This document shows positions 15,860-23,893 of a DNA stretch of 54,048 bases, in pieces; position 1 is the stretch's first letter; each line of letters opens with the position of its first letter. The stretch is taken from NCBI RefSeq assembly GCF_000146345.1, contig NZ_GL397071.1, positions 1-54,048 on the forward strand, read 5' to 3'. Made by a program: the position numbers and the translations under genes. This DNA comes from Peptoniphilus duerdenii ATCC BAA-1640. GTDB taxonomy: Bacteria > Bacillota > Clostridia > Tissierellales > Peptoniphilaceae. The notes under the pieces were generated by a model. It was not told where the DNA came from. It worked only from the letters and a program-made list of their open reading frames with translations, and did no database searches.

Positions 15860-16740
15860 ATATTTATTTTGTAGCGGAAGCAATTTTAAGGAAGCCAGTC
15901 ACCCTGAGCGGAAAAGGCGAAGGAGCTGGAGTCGAAGAATCTCTATGAAAAACTAAAGGAAGGCAGTCATCTTCAGTGGGTCTGCTCCCACCACCAGTCA
16001 TCCTGAGAGGAAAAGGCGGTAGCCTTTGTAGTCGAAGGATCTCTCCCCTGGTGGGGTCAAGTACGGATGATTTCAGTTGCAAAGACCTGGTTAAATACAG
16101 CACTGCCCGTTCGACTCGGAAATAAATTTCCTCGCTCAGGGTGACAGTAGTTGGGAGGACTTTGTAGCCTTCGGCTGTGGAACCTAGAAGGTTCCGCTAC
16201 GGGGTGTGTATAATAATTTAGGTTGTTGTGCGCCTAACGGCTGAATTTTGATTATTCGTCTGGATGGGTATTTGTTTAAGAGTATATTTACCTTGATGAA
16301 TTATTTACTTTTGTAGCGGAAGCATTTTGCTTCCACAGCCGAAGGCGTGAAGTCTTTAAACTATGCAAATAATTTATAATTATAGAGCAAAAACTTTCCC
16401 AACTGGTCATCCTGAGCGGAGATTACGAAGTAATCGAAGTCGAAGGATCTCTAAAAAATAAAATCCATTGCCAAGACTGGGTTAAATATAGGTCAGATCC
16501 TTCGACTCACTTCGTTCGCTCAGGATGACAATAATCTCGCAGGGTAACAGTAGTTGATAGGACTCTCTCTGTAAATTTTAAAAAGAAAGACAACTATTTA
16601 CTGACACCGTTTTAATAAAAATCTCAAGGAAGACAGTCACCCTGAGTGGAGACGGTGAAGCAACGCGGAACCGTCGTAGTCGAACGGGTATAACCCTGGT
16701 GGAGTCAAGCACTGATGACAATCCTCCACCCAAAAAAACA
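15860..16740. repeat. Gene-free interval filled with palindromic repeats (families A and B)
   Basis: About 0.9 kb between the 15.6-kb RNA and htrA holds no credible gene. Family A units, marked by TCACCCTGAGCGGA or TCATCCTGAGCGGA and the inverted GTTCGACTC...GCTCAGG, occur near 15898, 15998, 16105-16150, 16408, 16500-16530 and 16635. Family B units (GTAGCGGAAGC... or its inverse ending in CCGCTAC) occur near 15870, 16163-16202 and 16312-16345. A frame at 15864-16103 is read through these repeats and is not a gene. Confidence 0.8.
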
Positions 16741-16744
16741 CAAA

Positions 16745-16780
16745 AAAGAAAAAAAACTCTGCCGAAGCAGAGTTCTTTTA
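16745..16780 (-). terminator. htrA terminator
   Basis: AACTCTGC pairs with GCAGAGTT around TTCG, followed by eight T on the minus strand, about 30 bp after the htrA stop. Confidence 0.88.
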
Positions 16781-16804
16781 TTCTTATTAGGTTTTTTACG
16801 TCTA

Positions 16805-18199
16805 TTAATTATTAAATAATCCATTGAAGAAATCTAGGAAATCATCCATGTCGCCGTATCCATATCCGCCTTGGTCACCTTGACCTGAATTTCCTTGTCC
16901 GCCGTTAAATCCACCATCTTGACCTTGATCATTTTGGTTTCCGTCTCCTTGTCCTGGATCTACTCCATTTTGTCCTGGGAGTCCTTCTTCAATTTTTTGT
17001 TTTGGAACCTTGTAATCTGTAAATGTGATTTCAATTTTTACTTCTTTTCCGTTTCTCAAGATGGTTGCCTTTGCAACATCTCCTGGATTGTACTTGTAGA
17101 GTAATGCTCTTAATACTTCGTTGGTTACAACTTTTGTGCCGTCGATTTCCATAAGAATATCGCCTTTTTTGATTCCAGCTTTTTCTGCAGGGCTTCCACT
17201 TTCAACTTTGGCAATGAATTGTCCGTAATTTGTTCCAAGAGATTTATTTACCATTCTTTGAACTGATTGAACAGGCATGATAGTAGCTCCAAGGGCAACT
17301 GGTTGATATTCTCCAGTCTTTAAAACAGATTCTATGATTGGTTTTATTGAATTTATTGGAATTGCAAATCCCATACCTTCAGCACTTTGGAGTTTCACGG
17401 TGTTTATTCCTATGATCTTACCATTTTGGTCTACTAGCGGTCCACCAGAGTTACCTCCGTTTATAGATGCGTCTGTTTGGATAAGTCCAACCATGTATCC
17501 ACCGCCGTCTACTTGACCGATAAATCTGTTAAGTCCAGAGATAACTCCCTTGCTTAGAGATCTTTGGAATGCAAGGTCAATTGGGTTTCCGATAGCGATA
17601 GCAGTTTGACCAACTTCAAGTGCATCGGAATCTCCGAGTTCAGCTGGCACTAAGTTGTTCGCCCCTTCAATCTTTACGATGGCGATATCTACAGCCTTGT
17701 CAGACCAAACGACTTTGCCCTTCACTTTTTGACCGTCATTTAGAAAAACTTCCACATCCTTGGCAATATTTTCGCCTATTCTAATTACGTGAGAGTTGGT
17801 CAAAATATATCCGTCCTTGGAAATTATAACTCCTGATCCAGTACCTGTTATTGCTTGTGTACCAAAGATTGTTCTTTGATATCCCTTGGTAGTGATACCA
17901 ACTACAGATGGCACTACCTTTTTAAAGACTGCGCTACCCACATTTTCTGAATCGCTGGCGTTTATCTTAACAGGTGTAGTGCTGCCCCCTTCAGTTTCTG
18001 TCACAGAAGAATTCATATTGCTTCTGATTAAAAAATTATATGTGATAGCAGATCCTAGGATTGAACCTATAAGTGAGAAACAGATTGCTAAGAAAACCAC
18101 AGACTTGCCGGATTTTTTTCTGTTTCTCCTTTTATTTTCTCTTCTAATTTCATATTCATTTAAAGGTTTATTTTCTAAATTGTTGTTAAATTCGTCCAT
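16805..18199 (-). CDS. htrA: HtrA/DegP-type serine protease with PDZ domain
   Basis: This is a 464-residue membrane-anchored protease of the S1C family. The start at 18199 follows GGAGGTAAGAAA; ten further residues upstream overlap that site. One transmembrane helix lies near residues 36-60 (SVVFLAICFSLIGSILGSAI). The trypsin-like domain carries the triad H in TNSHVI, D in KAVDIAIVKI and S in INGGNSGGPLV. A PDZ domain follows (AGIKKGDILMEIDGTKV). It ends with a Gly/Gln/Asp-rich linker and an acidic aromatic tail, MDDFLDFFNGLFNN. HtrA degrades or refolds damaged exported proteins. It is monocistronic. Confidence 0.93.
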   Translation of the reverse strand: MDEFNNNLENKPLNEYEIRRENKRRNRKKSGKSVVFLAICFSLIGSILGSAITYNFLIRSNMNSSVTETEGGSTTPVKINASDSENVGSAVFKKVVPSVVGITTKGYQRTIFGTQAITGTGSGVIISKDGYILTNSHVIRIGENIAKDVEVFLNDGQKVKGKVVWSDKAVDIAIVKIEGANNLVPAELGDSDALEVGQTAIAIGNPIDLAFQRSLSKGVISGLNRFIGQVDGGGYMVGLIQTDASINGGNSGGPLVDQNGKIIGINTVKLQSAEGMGFAIPINSIKPIIESVLKTGEYQPVALGATIMPVQSVQRMVNKSLGTNYGQFIAKVESGSPAEKAGIKKGDILMEIDGTKVVTNEVLRALLYKYNPGDVAKATILRNGKEVKIEITFTDYKVPKQKIEEGLPGQNGVDPGQGDGNQNDQGQDGGFNGGQGNSGQGDQGGYGYGDMDDFLDFFNGLFNN

Positions 18200-18295
18200 T
18201 TTCTTACCTCCAATTTTTATTATACCCATTGTATCCTTGTTATGTGATAACGGGGTTAAGTTTTTGAGTTAAGAAAAACATTAAATGCTGAATGT

Positions 18296-19348
18296 TTATG
18301 GAAGATAATTTTCAAATAGAGAGATTTCTTTTAGAATGTCTTTTAGACTTTCAGCTTTAAAACCGCTATAACCCACCATGCTTTCTGCATGAAGCATAGA
18401 ACTTAAAATTGCCTCATGAACCGCATCAATGGTTGCGTTAAATACAGGATCTATCTTGTCATCGAGAAGACATTTAACTTCTGTGAAATTTCCGCCTTCA
18501 TGAAGAATCTTGTTATGTGTTGAAAAAGCGACAGCCACCTCTCCACTTCCATTTCCTGAGTTGGCGCCAGTTCTTGAGATTCCAGACATTGCCCTCTTAG
18601 CCACACGTTTAAGTTGTCTTGAAGAAAGAGGGATATCCGTAGCAATGATAACTATGATGGAGCCCTGTTCCTTTTCATTGGAACAATTAGTTCTTTCATT
18701 ATTTAAATTGTCTCTATAGTCTTTGATGTTTACTCCCTCGATGGTGAGCTCGTCATACTTTGCATGGTTTGTAAGTACAAGGACACCGACAGTATAATCT
18801 TCCCCCAAATTTACAATCCTAGATGCAGTGCCTATTCCACCTTTGAGCTCATGACATCTCATGCCACGTCCAGCTCCGACAGCACCTTCTTCCACAACAC
18901 TACCGGCAGAATCGATTGCTTTTAGTACATCCTCTTCCTTCACATGAAGAGCGCGAATATCATTTAGCCTCATATCGTTACACTCAAGCACTGGACAGTT
19001 AACAGTACCAGTGGTCCTTCCAATCTCAGGATTATTGCTAAGCATGTACTTCACAGAAGCAGTAAGAGCAGTTCCTACAGAAAGAGTGTTGGTTAATATG
19101 ATCGGAGCCTCTAGAGTTCCTAGTTCTTCTATTTGGACAAGTCCGGCAGGTTTTGCAAAACCATTTATGACATGGACACCAGCAACAAGTTTTTCTTTAA
19201 AAATATTTTTTTTAGGAATGATTGCAGTGACACCAGTATTTTGACCCTCTCCCGTCAAAGTCACATGGCCAACTTCCACTCCAACTACATCGGTAATACT
19301 ATTTTTTTTACCTTTTTTAAATCGTCCAATATTTATATTAAGTCCCAT
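18296..19348 (-). CDS. P1-family aminopeptidase (DmpA/BapA type)
   Basis: The 350-residue protein belongs to peptidase family P1 (DmpA, beta-aminopeptidases). These are N-terminal nucleophile-like enzymes that self-cleave before a catalytic serine. Recognisable blocks are SITDVVGVEVGHVTL at the N-terminus, VGAGRGMRCHELKGGIGTASR in the middle, and SRTGANSGNGSGEVAVAFST, which carries the cleavage region before Ser (GNGSGE). The enzyme trims peptides or beta-amino acid derivatives. A GGAGGAATT site fixes the start. It is divergent from an NhaC antiporter and asparaginase, suggesting a shared amino acid or peptide catabolism locus. Confidence 0.85.
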   Translation of the reverse strand: MGLNINIGRFKKGKKNSITDVVGVEVGHVTLTGEGQNTGVTAIIPKKNIFKEKLVAGVHVINGFAKPAGLVQIEELGTLEAPIILTNTLSVGTALTASVKYMLSNNPEIGRTTGTVNCPVLECNDMRLNDIRALHVKEEDVLKAIDSAGSVVEEGAVGAGRGMRCHELKGGIGTASRIVNLGEDYTVGVLVLTNHAKYDELTIEGVNIKDYRDNLNNERTNCSNEKEQGSIIVIIATDIPLSSRQLKRVAKRAMSGISRTGANSGNGSGEVAVAFSTHNKILHEGGNFTEVKCLLDDKIDPVFNATIDAVHEAILSSMLHAESMVGYSGFKAESLKDILKEISLFENYLP

Positions 19349-19399
19349 AATTCCTCCTTTTTTAAAAGTAATTATAGCACAATTTTTTAAATAAATTAA

Positions 19400-19451
19400 T
19401 ACAGTACTACTGTAAAATTTTTAATTGACATATGATAATTGAGGTACTACT
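19400..19451. promoter_or_regulatory. Palindrome and direct repeats around the nhaC promoter
   Basis: TACAGTA-C-TACTGTA (19400-19414) is a 7+1+7 palindrome. Its GTACTACT core recurs at 19444-19451, 40 bp downstream. Between them lies TTGACA (19424-19429), with a TACTAT -10 overlapping the second copy. The arrangement suggests an operator pair. Confidence 0.5.
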
Positions 19452-19480
19452 ATATAAATAAAATTAAAAGGAGGAATCAA

Positions 19481-20899
19481 ATGAATAATGTAAAGACAAA
19501 GAAAAAACCAGAGTTTGGTTATGCAGTACTATTACTGCTCGTTCTTGCAGCAATACTCGTGTGTGGGCTTAGCGTAATCAAAGCACCACTAGCAGTAATC
19601 ATGTTTATCTCGTGGCTTGTAGTGAATTTATTTGCAATAAGACTAGGATATACATATAGTGAGCTAGAAAAAATAGCAATCACTCAAGTAGGACACTCCC
19701 TACAATCAGTAGTTATAATGTTGGCGGTAGGTATGCTTATCTCATCATGGATAGCATCTGGAACCGTTCCAACCATAATATATTATGGACTACAAATAAT
19801 TAATCCAGACTACTACCTAGTTACAACTCTAGTTATCTGCGCAATAGTATCTATGTTCACAGGAACTTCGTGGGGAACCATAGGAACAGTAGGGGTAGCT
19901 CTACTTGGAATAGGAATAAGTTTAGGAATCCATCCAGGAATGATAGCAGGAGCATTGATTTCCGGATCATGGTTTGGCGACAAACTTTCACCATTATCAG
20001 ACACCACCAACTTCCAATCAGGAGTAATGGGTGTGCCTCTAATGACTCACGTAAAACATATGCTATACACAACCGTACCAGCATTTATAGTATCAGGAGT
20101 GTTATTCTTTATTCTAGGAAAAGGAAATGTGCAATCATTTAATGATTCTGTAATCCTAGAAATAACATCAAAGTTAAGTACATTTTTCAAAATAAATCTA
20201 CTAACATTGGTGCCATTAATCGTAGTAATCATACTACTAATCAAACAAAGACCTGCATCACAATCAATTCTAATAGGAGCACTACTAGGTATGGCAATCG
20301 CAATATTCTACCAAGGTTTTGATGTAAAAATGGTAATCGGCAGTGGACTTACAGGATTTAAATACGAATTTAATGACGACTTCTTCAACAAACTATTAAA
20401 TCGTGGAGGTATGGACTCAATGACTAGAACTATCCAAGCTCTTATCTTTACCACAGGACTAGGCGGTATGCTTAGAGAAATGGACATACTAAAAGTAATA
20501 ATCGATCCACTATCACACAAAATAAAATCAACATTTGCACTTATAGCATCTGGAATATTCATAACATATCTATCAATAGCTCTAACAGGCTCTCATATGT
20601 TTGCAGCAATAATGGTTCAATCAACCATGTTAGATCTATACAAGAAAAATGGATTAAAACCAGAAAATGCATCAAGAATAACAGAGGACTGCGGAACTCT
20701 AGGAGTAACACTTATCCCTTACGGAGTAACAGCCCTATTCATAGTAGACACATTGGGAATAGACTTTGGAACATTCTTCCCATACGTATTCTTCTGCTTC
20801 CTATGCCCAGTATTTAATCTATTATGCGGCTTAACAGGCATCGGAATCGCAAGATACACAGAAGAAGAAATGAAAGAAATGGACTTACAAGAGGTATAA
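19481..20899 (+). CDS. NhaC-family Na+/H+ antiporter
   Basis: The 472-residue, roughly 12-helix protein starts at the ATG after AAAGGAGGAATCAA; 14 residues upstream have no ribosome site. NhaC signatures include GTSWGTIGTVGVALLGIG, ISGSWFGDKLSPLSDTTN and ALTGSHMFAAIM. NhaC proteins exchange Na+ for H+, and some relatives exchange organic acids such as malate/lactate. An asparaginase starts 1 bp after the stop, so an amino acid/ammonium-linked role (for instance aspartate or another dicarboxylate) is possible. That is inference from context only. Confidence 0.85.
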   Translation: MNNVKTKKKPEFGYAVLLLLVLAAILVCGLSVIKAPLAVIMFISWLVVNLFAIRLGYTYSELEKIAITQVGHSLQSVVIMLAVGMLISSWIASGTVPTIIYYGLQIINPDYYLVTTLVICAIVSMFTGTSWGTIGTVGVALLGIGISLGIHPGMIAGALISGSWFGDKLSPLSDTTNFQSGVMGVPLMTHVKHMLYTTVPAFIVSGVLFFILGKGNVQSFNDSVILEITSKLSTFFKINLLTLVPLIVVIILLIKQRPASQSILIGALLGMAIAIFYQGFDVKMVIGSGLTGFKYEFNDDFFNKLLNRGGMDSMTRTIQALIFTTGLGGMLREMDILKVIIDPLSHKIKSTFALIASGIFITYLSIALTGSHMFAAIMVQSTMLDLYKKNGLKPENASRITEDCGTLGVTLIPYGVTALFIVDTLGIDFGTFFPYVFFCFLCPVFNLLCGLTGIGIARYTEEEMKEMDLQEV

Positions 20900-20900
20900 A

Positions 20901-21887
20901 ATGGAAAAATTAGCTATTACAACCCGTGGCAGTCTTGAAGATATGTACACCTTCGGGACTGTAGTAGTTGTAGACGAAAAAAACAATATCATATACGAAA
21001 AAGGAAACAGCGAAGAAATCGCCTATCCAAGATCATCTGCAAAACTAATGCAAGCAATCACACCGCTTAGTTTAGGAGCAAAAGAAAAATTTAATCTAAC
21101 AGAAAAAGAAATTGCAATAATCTGTGCCTCTCACTCAGGAGAAGACTTCCATATAGAAACTGTAAGAGGCATCCTAGAAAAAGCGGGACTAGATGAAAGT
21201 TATTTAAAATGTGGTCCTCACTATCCTTTCAAAGAAGATGTAGCAGAAAGAATGAAAAAAGAAGGCATAAAGCCAAGAGACATCCACAACAACTGCAGTG
21301 GTAAGCACACAGGTATGCTACTTTCCTGTTTAATCAAAGGTTGGAGTCTAGGTGACTACTATAAAATAGACCATCCAGTACAACAAAAAATAACAGAAAA
21401 TATAGAAAAAATATGTATGTGTAAAATACCAAGAGAACACATCTCAGTAGATGGATGCGGAGTGCCAGTACATGCAATGACCATGAGAGAATTTGCCCAT
21501 GGAATGGCAAGATTATCTGACTACGAAAACCTAGAAGGATACGAAGAAGCAGCAAAAGATATCATCCACGCCATCACAAACAACTCTAAGTACACATCAG
21601 GTTCAGACAGAATAGACCATAAATTAATTTCAAAATATCCAGGAAAAATCATAGTAAAATCAGGAGCAAACGGATATTTCGGAGGATTCTTGCCAGATAG
21701 AAAACTCGGCATAGCAATAAAAACCTATGATGGAATCAGCGAAAAGAGAAATCTAGTTTTAATAGAACTTTTGAAAAAACTAGAAGTTATACAAAAAGAA
21801 GACTATGACTACTTCGATAAACTATATAGCAAAGATATTAAAAATCATAGAGACGAAGTCGTAGGAGAAGTTAAACTCTGTCTATAA
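20901..21887 (+). CDS. Asparaginase (PF06089, Asparaginase_II type)
   Basis: The 328-residue protein fits the rhizobial-type asparaginase family, which is unrelated to the classical type I/II enzymes. It has the N-terminal TRGSLEDMYTFGTVVVVD, then AYPRSSAKLMQAI. The catalytic region is HNNCSGKHTGMLLSC, followed by VDGCGVPVHAMTMREFAHGMARL and VKSGANGYFGGFLP. It hydrolyses asparagine to aspartate and ammonia in the cytoplasm. Its start is 1 bp after the NhaC stop with GAGGTAT as the ribosome site, so the two are translationally coupled. A terminator follows. Confidence 0.87.
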   Translation: MEKLAITTRGSLEDMYTFGTVVVVDEKNNIIYEKGNSEEIAYPRSSAKLMQAITPLSLGAKEKFNLTEKEIAIICASHSGEDFHIETVRGILEKAGLDESYLKCGPHYPFKEDVAERMKKEGIKPRDIHNNCSGKHTGMLLSCLIKGWSLGDYYKIDHPVQQKITENIEKICMCKIPREHISVDGCGVPVHAMTMREFAHGMARLSDYENLEGYEEAAKDIIHAITNNSKYTSGSDRIDHKLISKYPGKIIVKSGANGYFGGFLPDRKLGIAIKTYDGISEKRNLVLIELLKKLEVIQKEDYDYFDKLYSKDIKNHRDEVVGEVKLCL

Positions 21888-21915
21888 TAACTAAATAAAA
21901 ATTTCACTTTTTAAG

Positions 21916-21942
21916 AACTCTGCAATATGCAGAGTTTTTTAT
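21916..21942 (+). terminator. Terminator after the asparaginase gene
   Basis: AACTCTGC pairs with GCAGAGTT around AATAT, followed by a T-run. Confidence 0.87.
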
Positions 21943-21958
21943 TTTGGTTTTATAACAA

Positions 21959-21983
21959 TAAAAAAGCCGCATCTCTGCGACTT
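21959..21983 (-). terminator. Terminator of the L,D-transpeptidase gene
   Basis: On the minus strand AAGTCGCA pairs with TGCGGCTT around GAGA and is followed by T residues. Confidence 0.82.
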
Positions 21984-21990
21984 ATATTAT

Positions 21991-23364
21991 TTATTTAATT
22001 GTTGTAAAATTTGGATCACTGGAATCATATACAATTACAGGAGTCCCAACTTTTACTTTTGCAAATAGATCTTTCATTATTTCCGGTGGAGTATTGACAC
22101 ATCCGTGAGAACCTCTCGTGAGGTATATCTTGCCACCATATTCTGTTCTCCATTTAGAGTCGTGGACACCGCAGCCAGACCAGTTAAATGGCATCCAATA
22201 ATCCACATGGGACTGATATGTTTCTCCAGTCAAGTATCTATCTTTTTCTCTAGACCATACTCTTCCTGTACCTGTTGGAGTTCCATTATCTTTACTTGGA
22301 TTTCCTGTTACAACATCAGTTTCTATTGCAAGCTTGCCTTCTTCGTAGTACCACATATGTTGACGACCTAAATCTATTTCTATATAACTTCTACCAAGAT
22401 CTGAACCGTCACGAGACATGGCTGTGAGTTTATATACAGGTTCTATATGTTTAGGTTCCATAGAAGAAAGTGACTCAACGATTAGATCCTTTGTCTTGTC
22501 CACATCCGTTAACCAACCGTAGATTCCTCCCTTTACCACTGTGAGTCCTAGACCCGTTGCGTAGAATGTTCTGTCAGTTTTATAAGTGTCGTATTTTCTT
22601 GAGAGCATCCTTGCAAATTCAAGTGCCTTATCTTGGTCCGGTACTATCTCTTGACCGTTAAAGTCATACATATTAGCAAGTTCTGTGCCGGATAATTTTT
22701 CTTCTTTACTTCCGATTTCTACTACTATTTCGTTTCCAGCAACCTTATTGTAGTTGTCACGAGCTTTTATAAGATCCTCGTTATTTTCGTAGATTTCTGG
22801 ATCCATGTATAGTTTATTTTCCTCAATATTAAATTCTGTTTCTCCTGCAAGAATTTTTTTATTTAAGAGTTTTTCAAACTCATCGATGGAAAAAGTAGTA
22901 CCCATGTCTTCTTTTACAATCATAAACTTGTCTCCAACGTAGTCGATACTTGCATCCACTGGAGGTTTCATATTTTTAACTTGTTTAAGCTCATGGATTT
23001 TTTCATTTAGGAGATGCTCATTAAAGTAAACGGTGTGTTTCGCCTCAATATTTTTTGGAACAAGCATAGAAATAAACCAGTAGAAAGGATTTTGAAATAT
23101 ATCATCGCTCTCTAATTTATCGGAATAATCTATATCTTTTCCCAGAATTTTCTCCTTATCTTCCCTGCCGACAATCTCTATCTTGTAACTGTCGCTGATT
23201 TCATTATAATTTTTCTCCAGCTCATCAATCCTCATCAAACTGAAATCATGACCGTTTATTGTGGTGCTTGGTAGGAAATATTTTGAAAATAAAAATACTC
23301 CCCCTATATATAAAAGAAGTATTACTCCTAATATTATTAAAAAAGATGTCTTTATAGCTTTCAT
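21991..23364 (-). CDS. L,D-transpeptidase (YkuD) with peptidoglycan-binding domains
   Basis: The protein has 457 residues from the ATG after GGAGGTAGTG; an earlier in-frame ATG is part of that site. An N-terminal membrane helix lies at about residues 8-25. Two putative peptidoglycan-binding (PG_binding_4-like) domains span roughly residues 45-320. The catalytic YkuD domain follows, with MPFNWSGCGVHD, then TRGSHGCVNTPPE carrying the active-site cysteine. Enzymes of this build cross-link 3,3-peptides in the wall or attach proteins, and are insensitive to most penicillins. It is monocistronic with its own terminator. Confidence 0.9.
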   Translation of the reverse strand: MKAIKTSFLIILGVILLLYIGGVFLFSKYFLPSTTINGHDFSLMRIDELEKNYNEISDSYKIEIVGREDKEKILGKDIDYSDKLESDDIFQNPFYWFISMLVPKNIEAKHTVYFNEHLLNEKIHELKQVKNMKPPVDASIDYVGDKFMIVKEDMGTTFSIDEFEKLLNKKILAGETEFNIEENKLYMDPEIYENNEDLIKARDNYNKVAGNEIVVEIGSKEEKLSGTELANMYDFNGQEIVPDQDKALEFARMLSRKYDTYKTDRTFYATGLGLTVVKGGIYGWLTDVDKTKDLIVESLSSMEPKHIEPVYKLTAMSRDGSDLGRSYIEIDLGRQHMWYYEEGKLAIETDVVTGNPSKDNGTPTGTGRVWSREKDRYLTGETYQSHVDYWMPFNWSGCGVHDSKWRTEYGGKIYLTRGSHGCVNTPPEIMKDLFAKVKVGTPVIVYDSSDPNFTTIK

Positions 23365-23504
23365 CACTACCTCCATGTTTAAGTTTAGCAGAGGCGTTTG
23401 ATTATTTCTATAAGATTTTAAAAATGTAAATAATTTTTAACCCTTTGTATTATAAATTTTTCAAATTAATTTACTTGTGTCCAGAAGAATTTATATACCT
23501 AAAT

Positions 23505-23526
23505 AAAAAAGCAGGCTACTGCCTGC
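23505..23526 (-). terminator. Terminator after mazF
   Basis: GCAGGC pairs with GCCTGC around AGTA, followed by six T, just after the mazF stop. Confidence 0.87.
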
Positions 23527-23533
23527 ATATGTA

Positions 23534-23875
23534 CTATAAATCTAAACTGACTCTTAGTGCCTTATCTATGTTTTCCATTATGTCATCTGGAAATGATCCG
23601 ATTTTTTCTCTGAGTCTTTTTTTATCTATGGTTCTAATCTGTTCTAGCAGTACCACAGAATTTTTAGGAAGTGCCAGTCCTTCTGCCATGACGTTTAGAT
23701 GGGTCGGGAGCCGTGCCTTGTTAAGTCTAGATGTTATCGCCGCTACAATTATCGTTGGCGAATATTTATTTCCTATATTATTTTGAAGTACTACTACCGG
23801 TCTAACTCCTCCCTGTTCTGATCCGATGACAGGACTTAGATCTGCGTAGAATATGTCTCCTCGTTTTACTATCAT
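23534..23875 (-). CDS. mazF: MazF/EndoA-type mRNA interferase
   Basis: The 113-residue protein has the complete PemK/MazF fold markers: [28 protein letters not shown] at the N-terminus, [16 protein letters not shown], and [16 protein letters not shown]. It cuts single-stranded mRNA at short sequences; EndoA of Bacillus prefers UACAU. In Bacillus the order is acpS-nnrD-...-alr-antitoxin-toxin. Here the AcpS-NnrD gene ends 18 bp upstream and no antitoxin or alanine racemase lies between. So either the antitoxin is elsewhere or the gene is an orphan. A terminator follows immediately. Confidence 0.9.
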   Translation of the reverse strand: MIVKRGDIFYADLSPVIGSEQGGVRPVVVLQNNIGNKYSPTIIVAAITSRLNKARLPTHLNVMAEGLALPKNSVVLLEQIRTIDKKRLREKIGSFPDDIMENIDKALRVSLDL

Positions 23876-23893
23876 ATTTGCACCTTTAATACC

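Noticed and set aside
15864-16103. 79-codon open frame in the 15.9-kb spacer
   Set aside because: It is made entirely of family A/B repeat sequence, has no ribosome site and no protein-like composition.
15860-16740. Insertion sequence
   Set aside because: No transposase reading frame or remnant is seen on either strand; only short palindromic elements.
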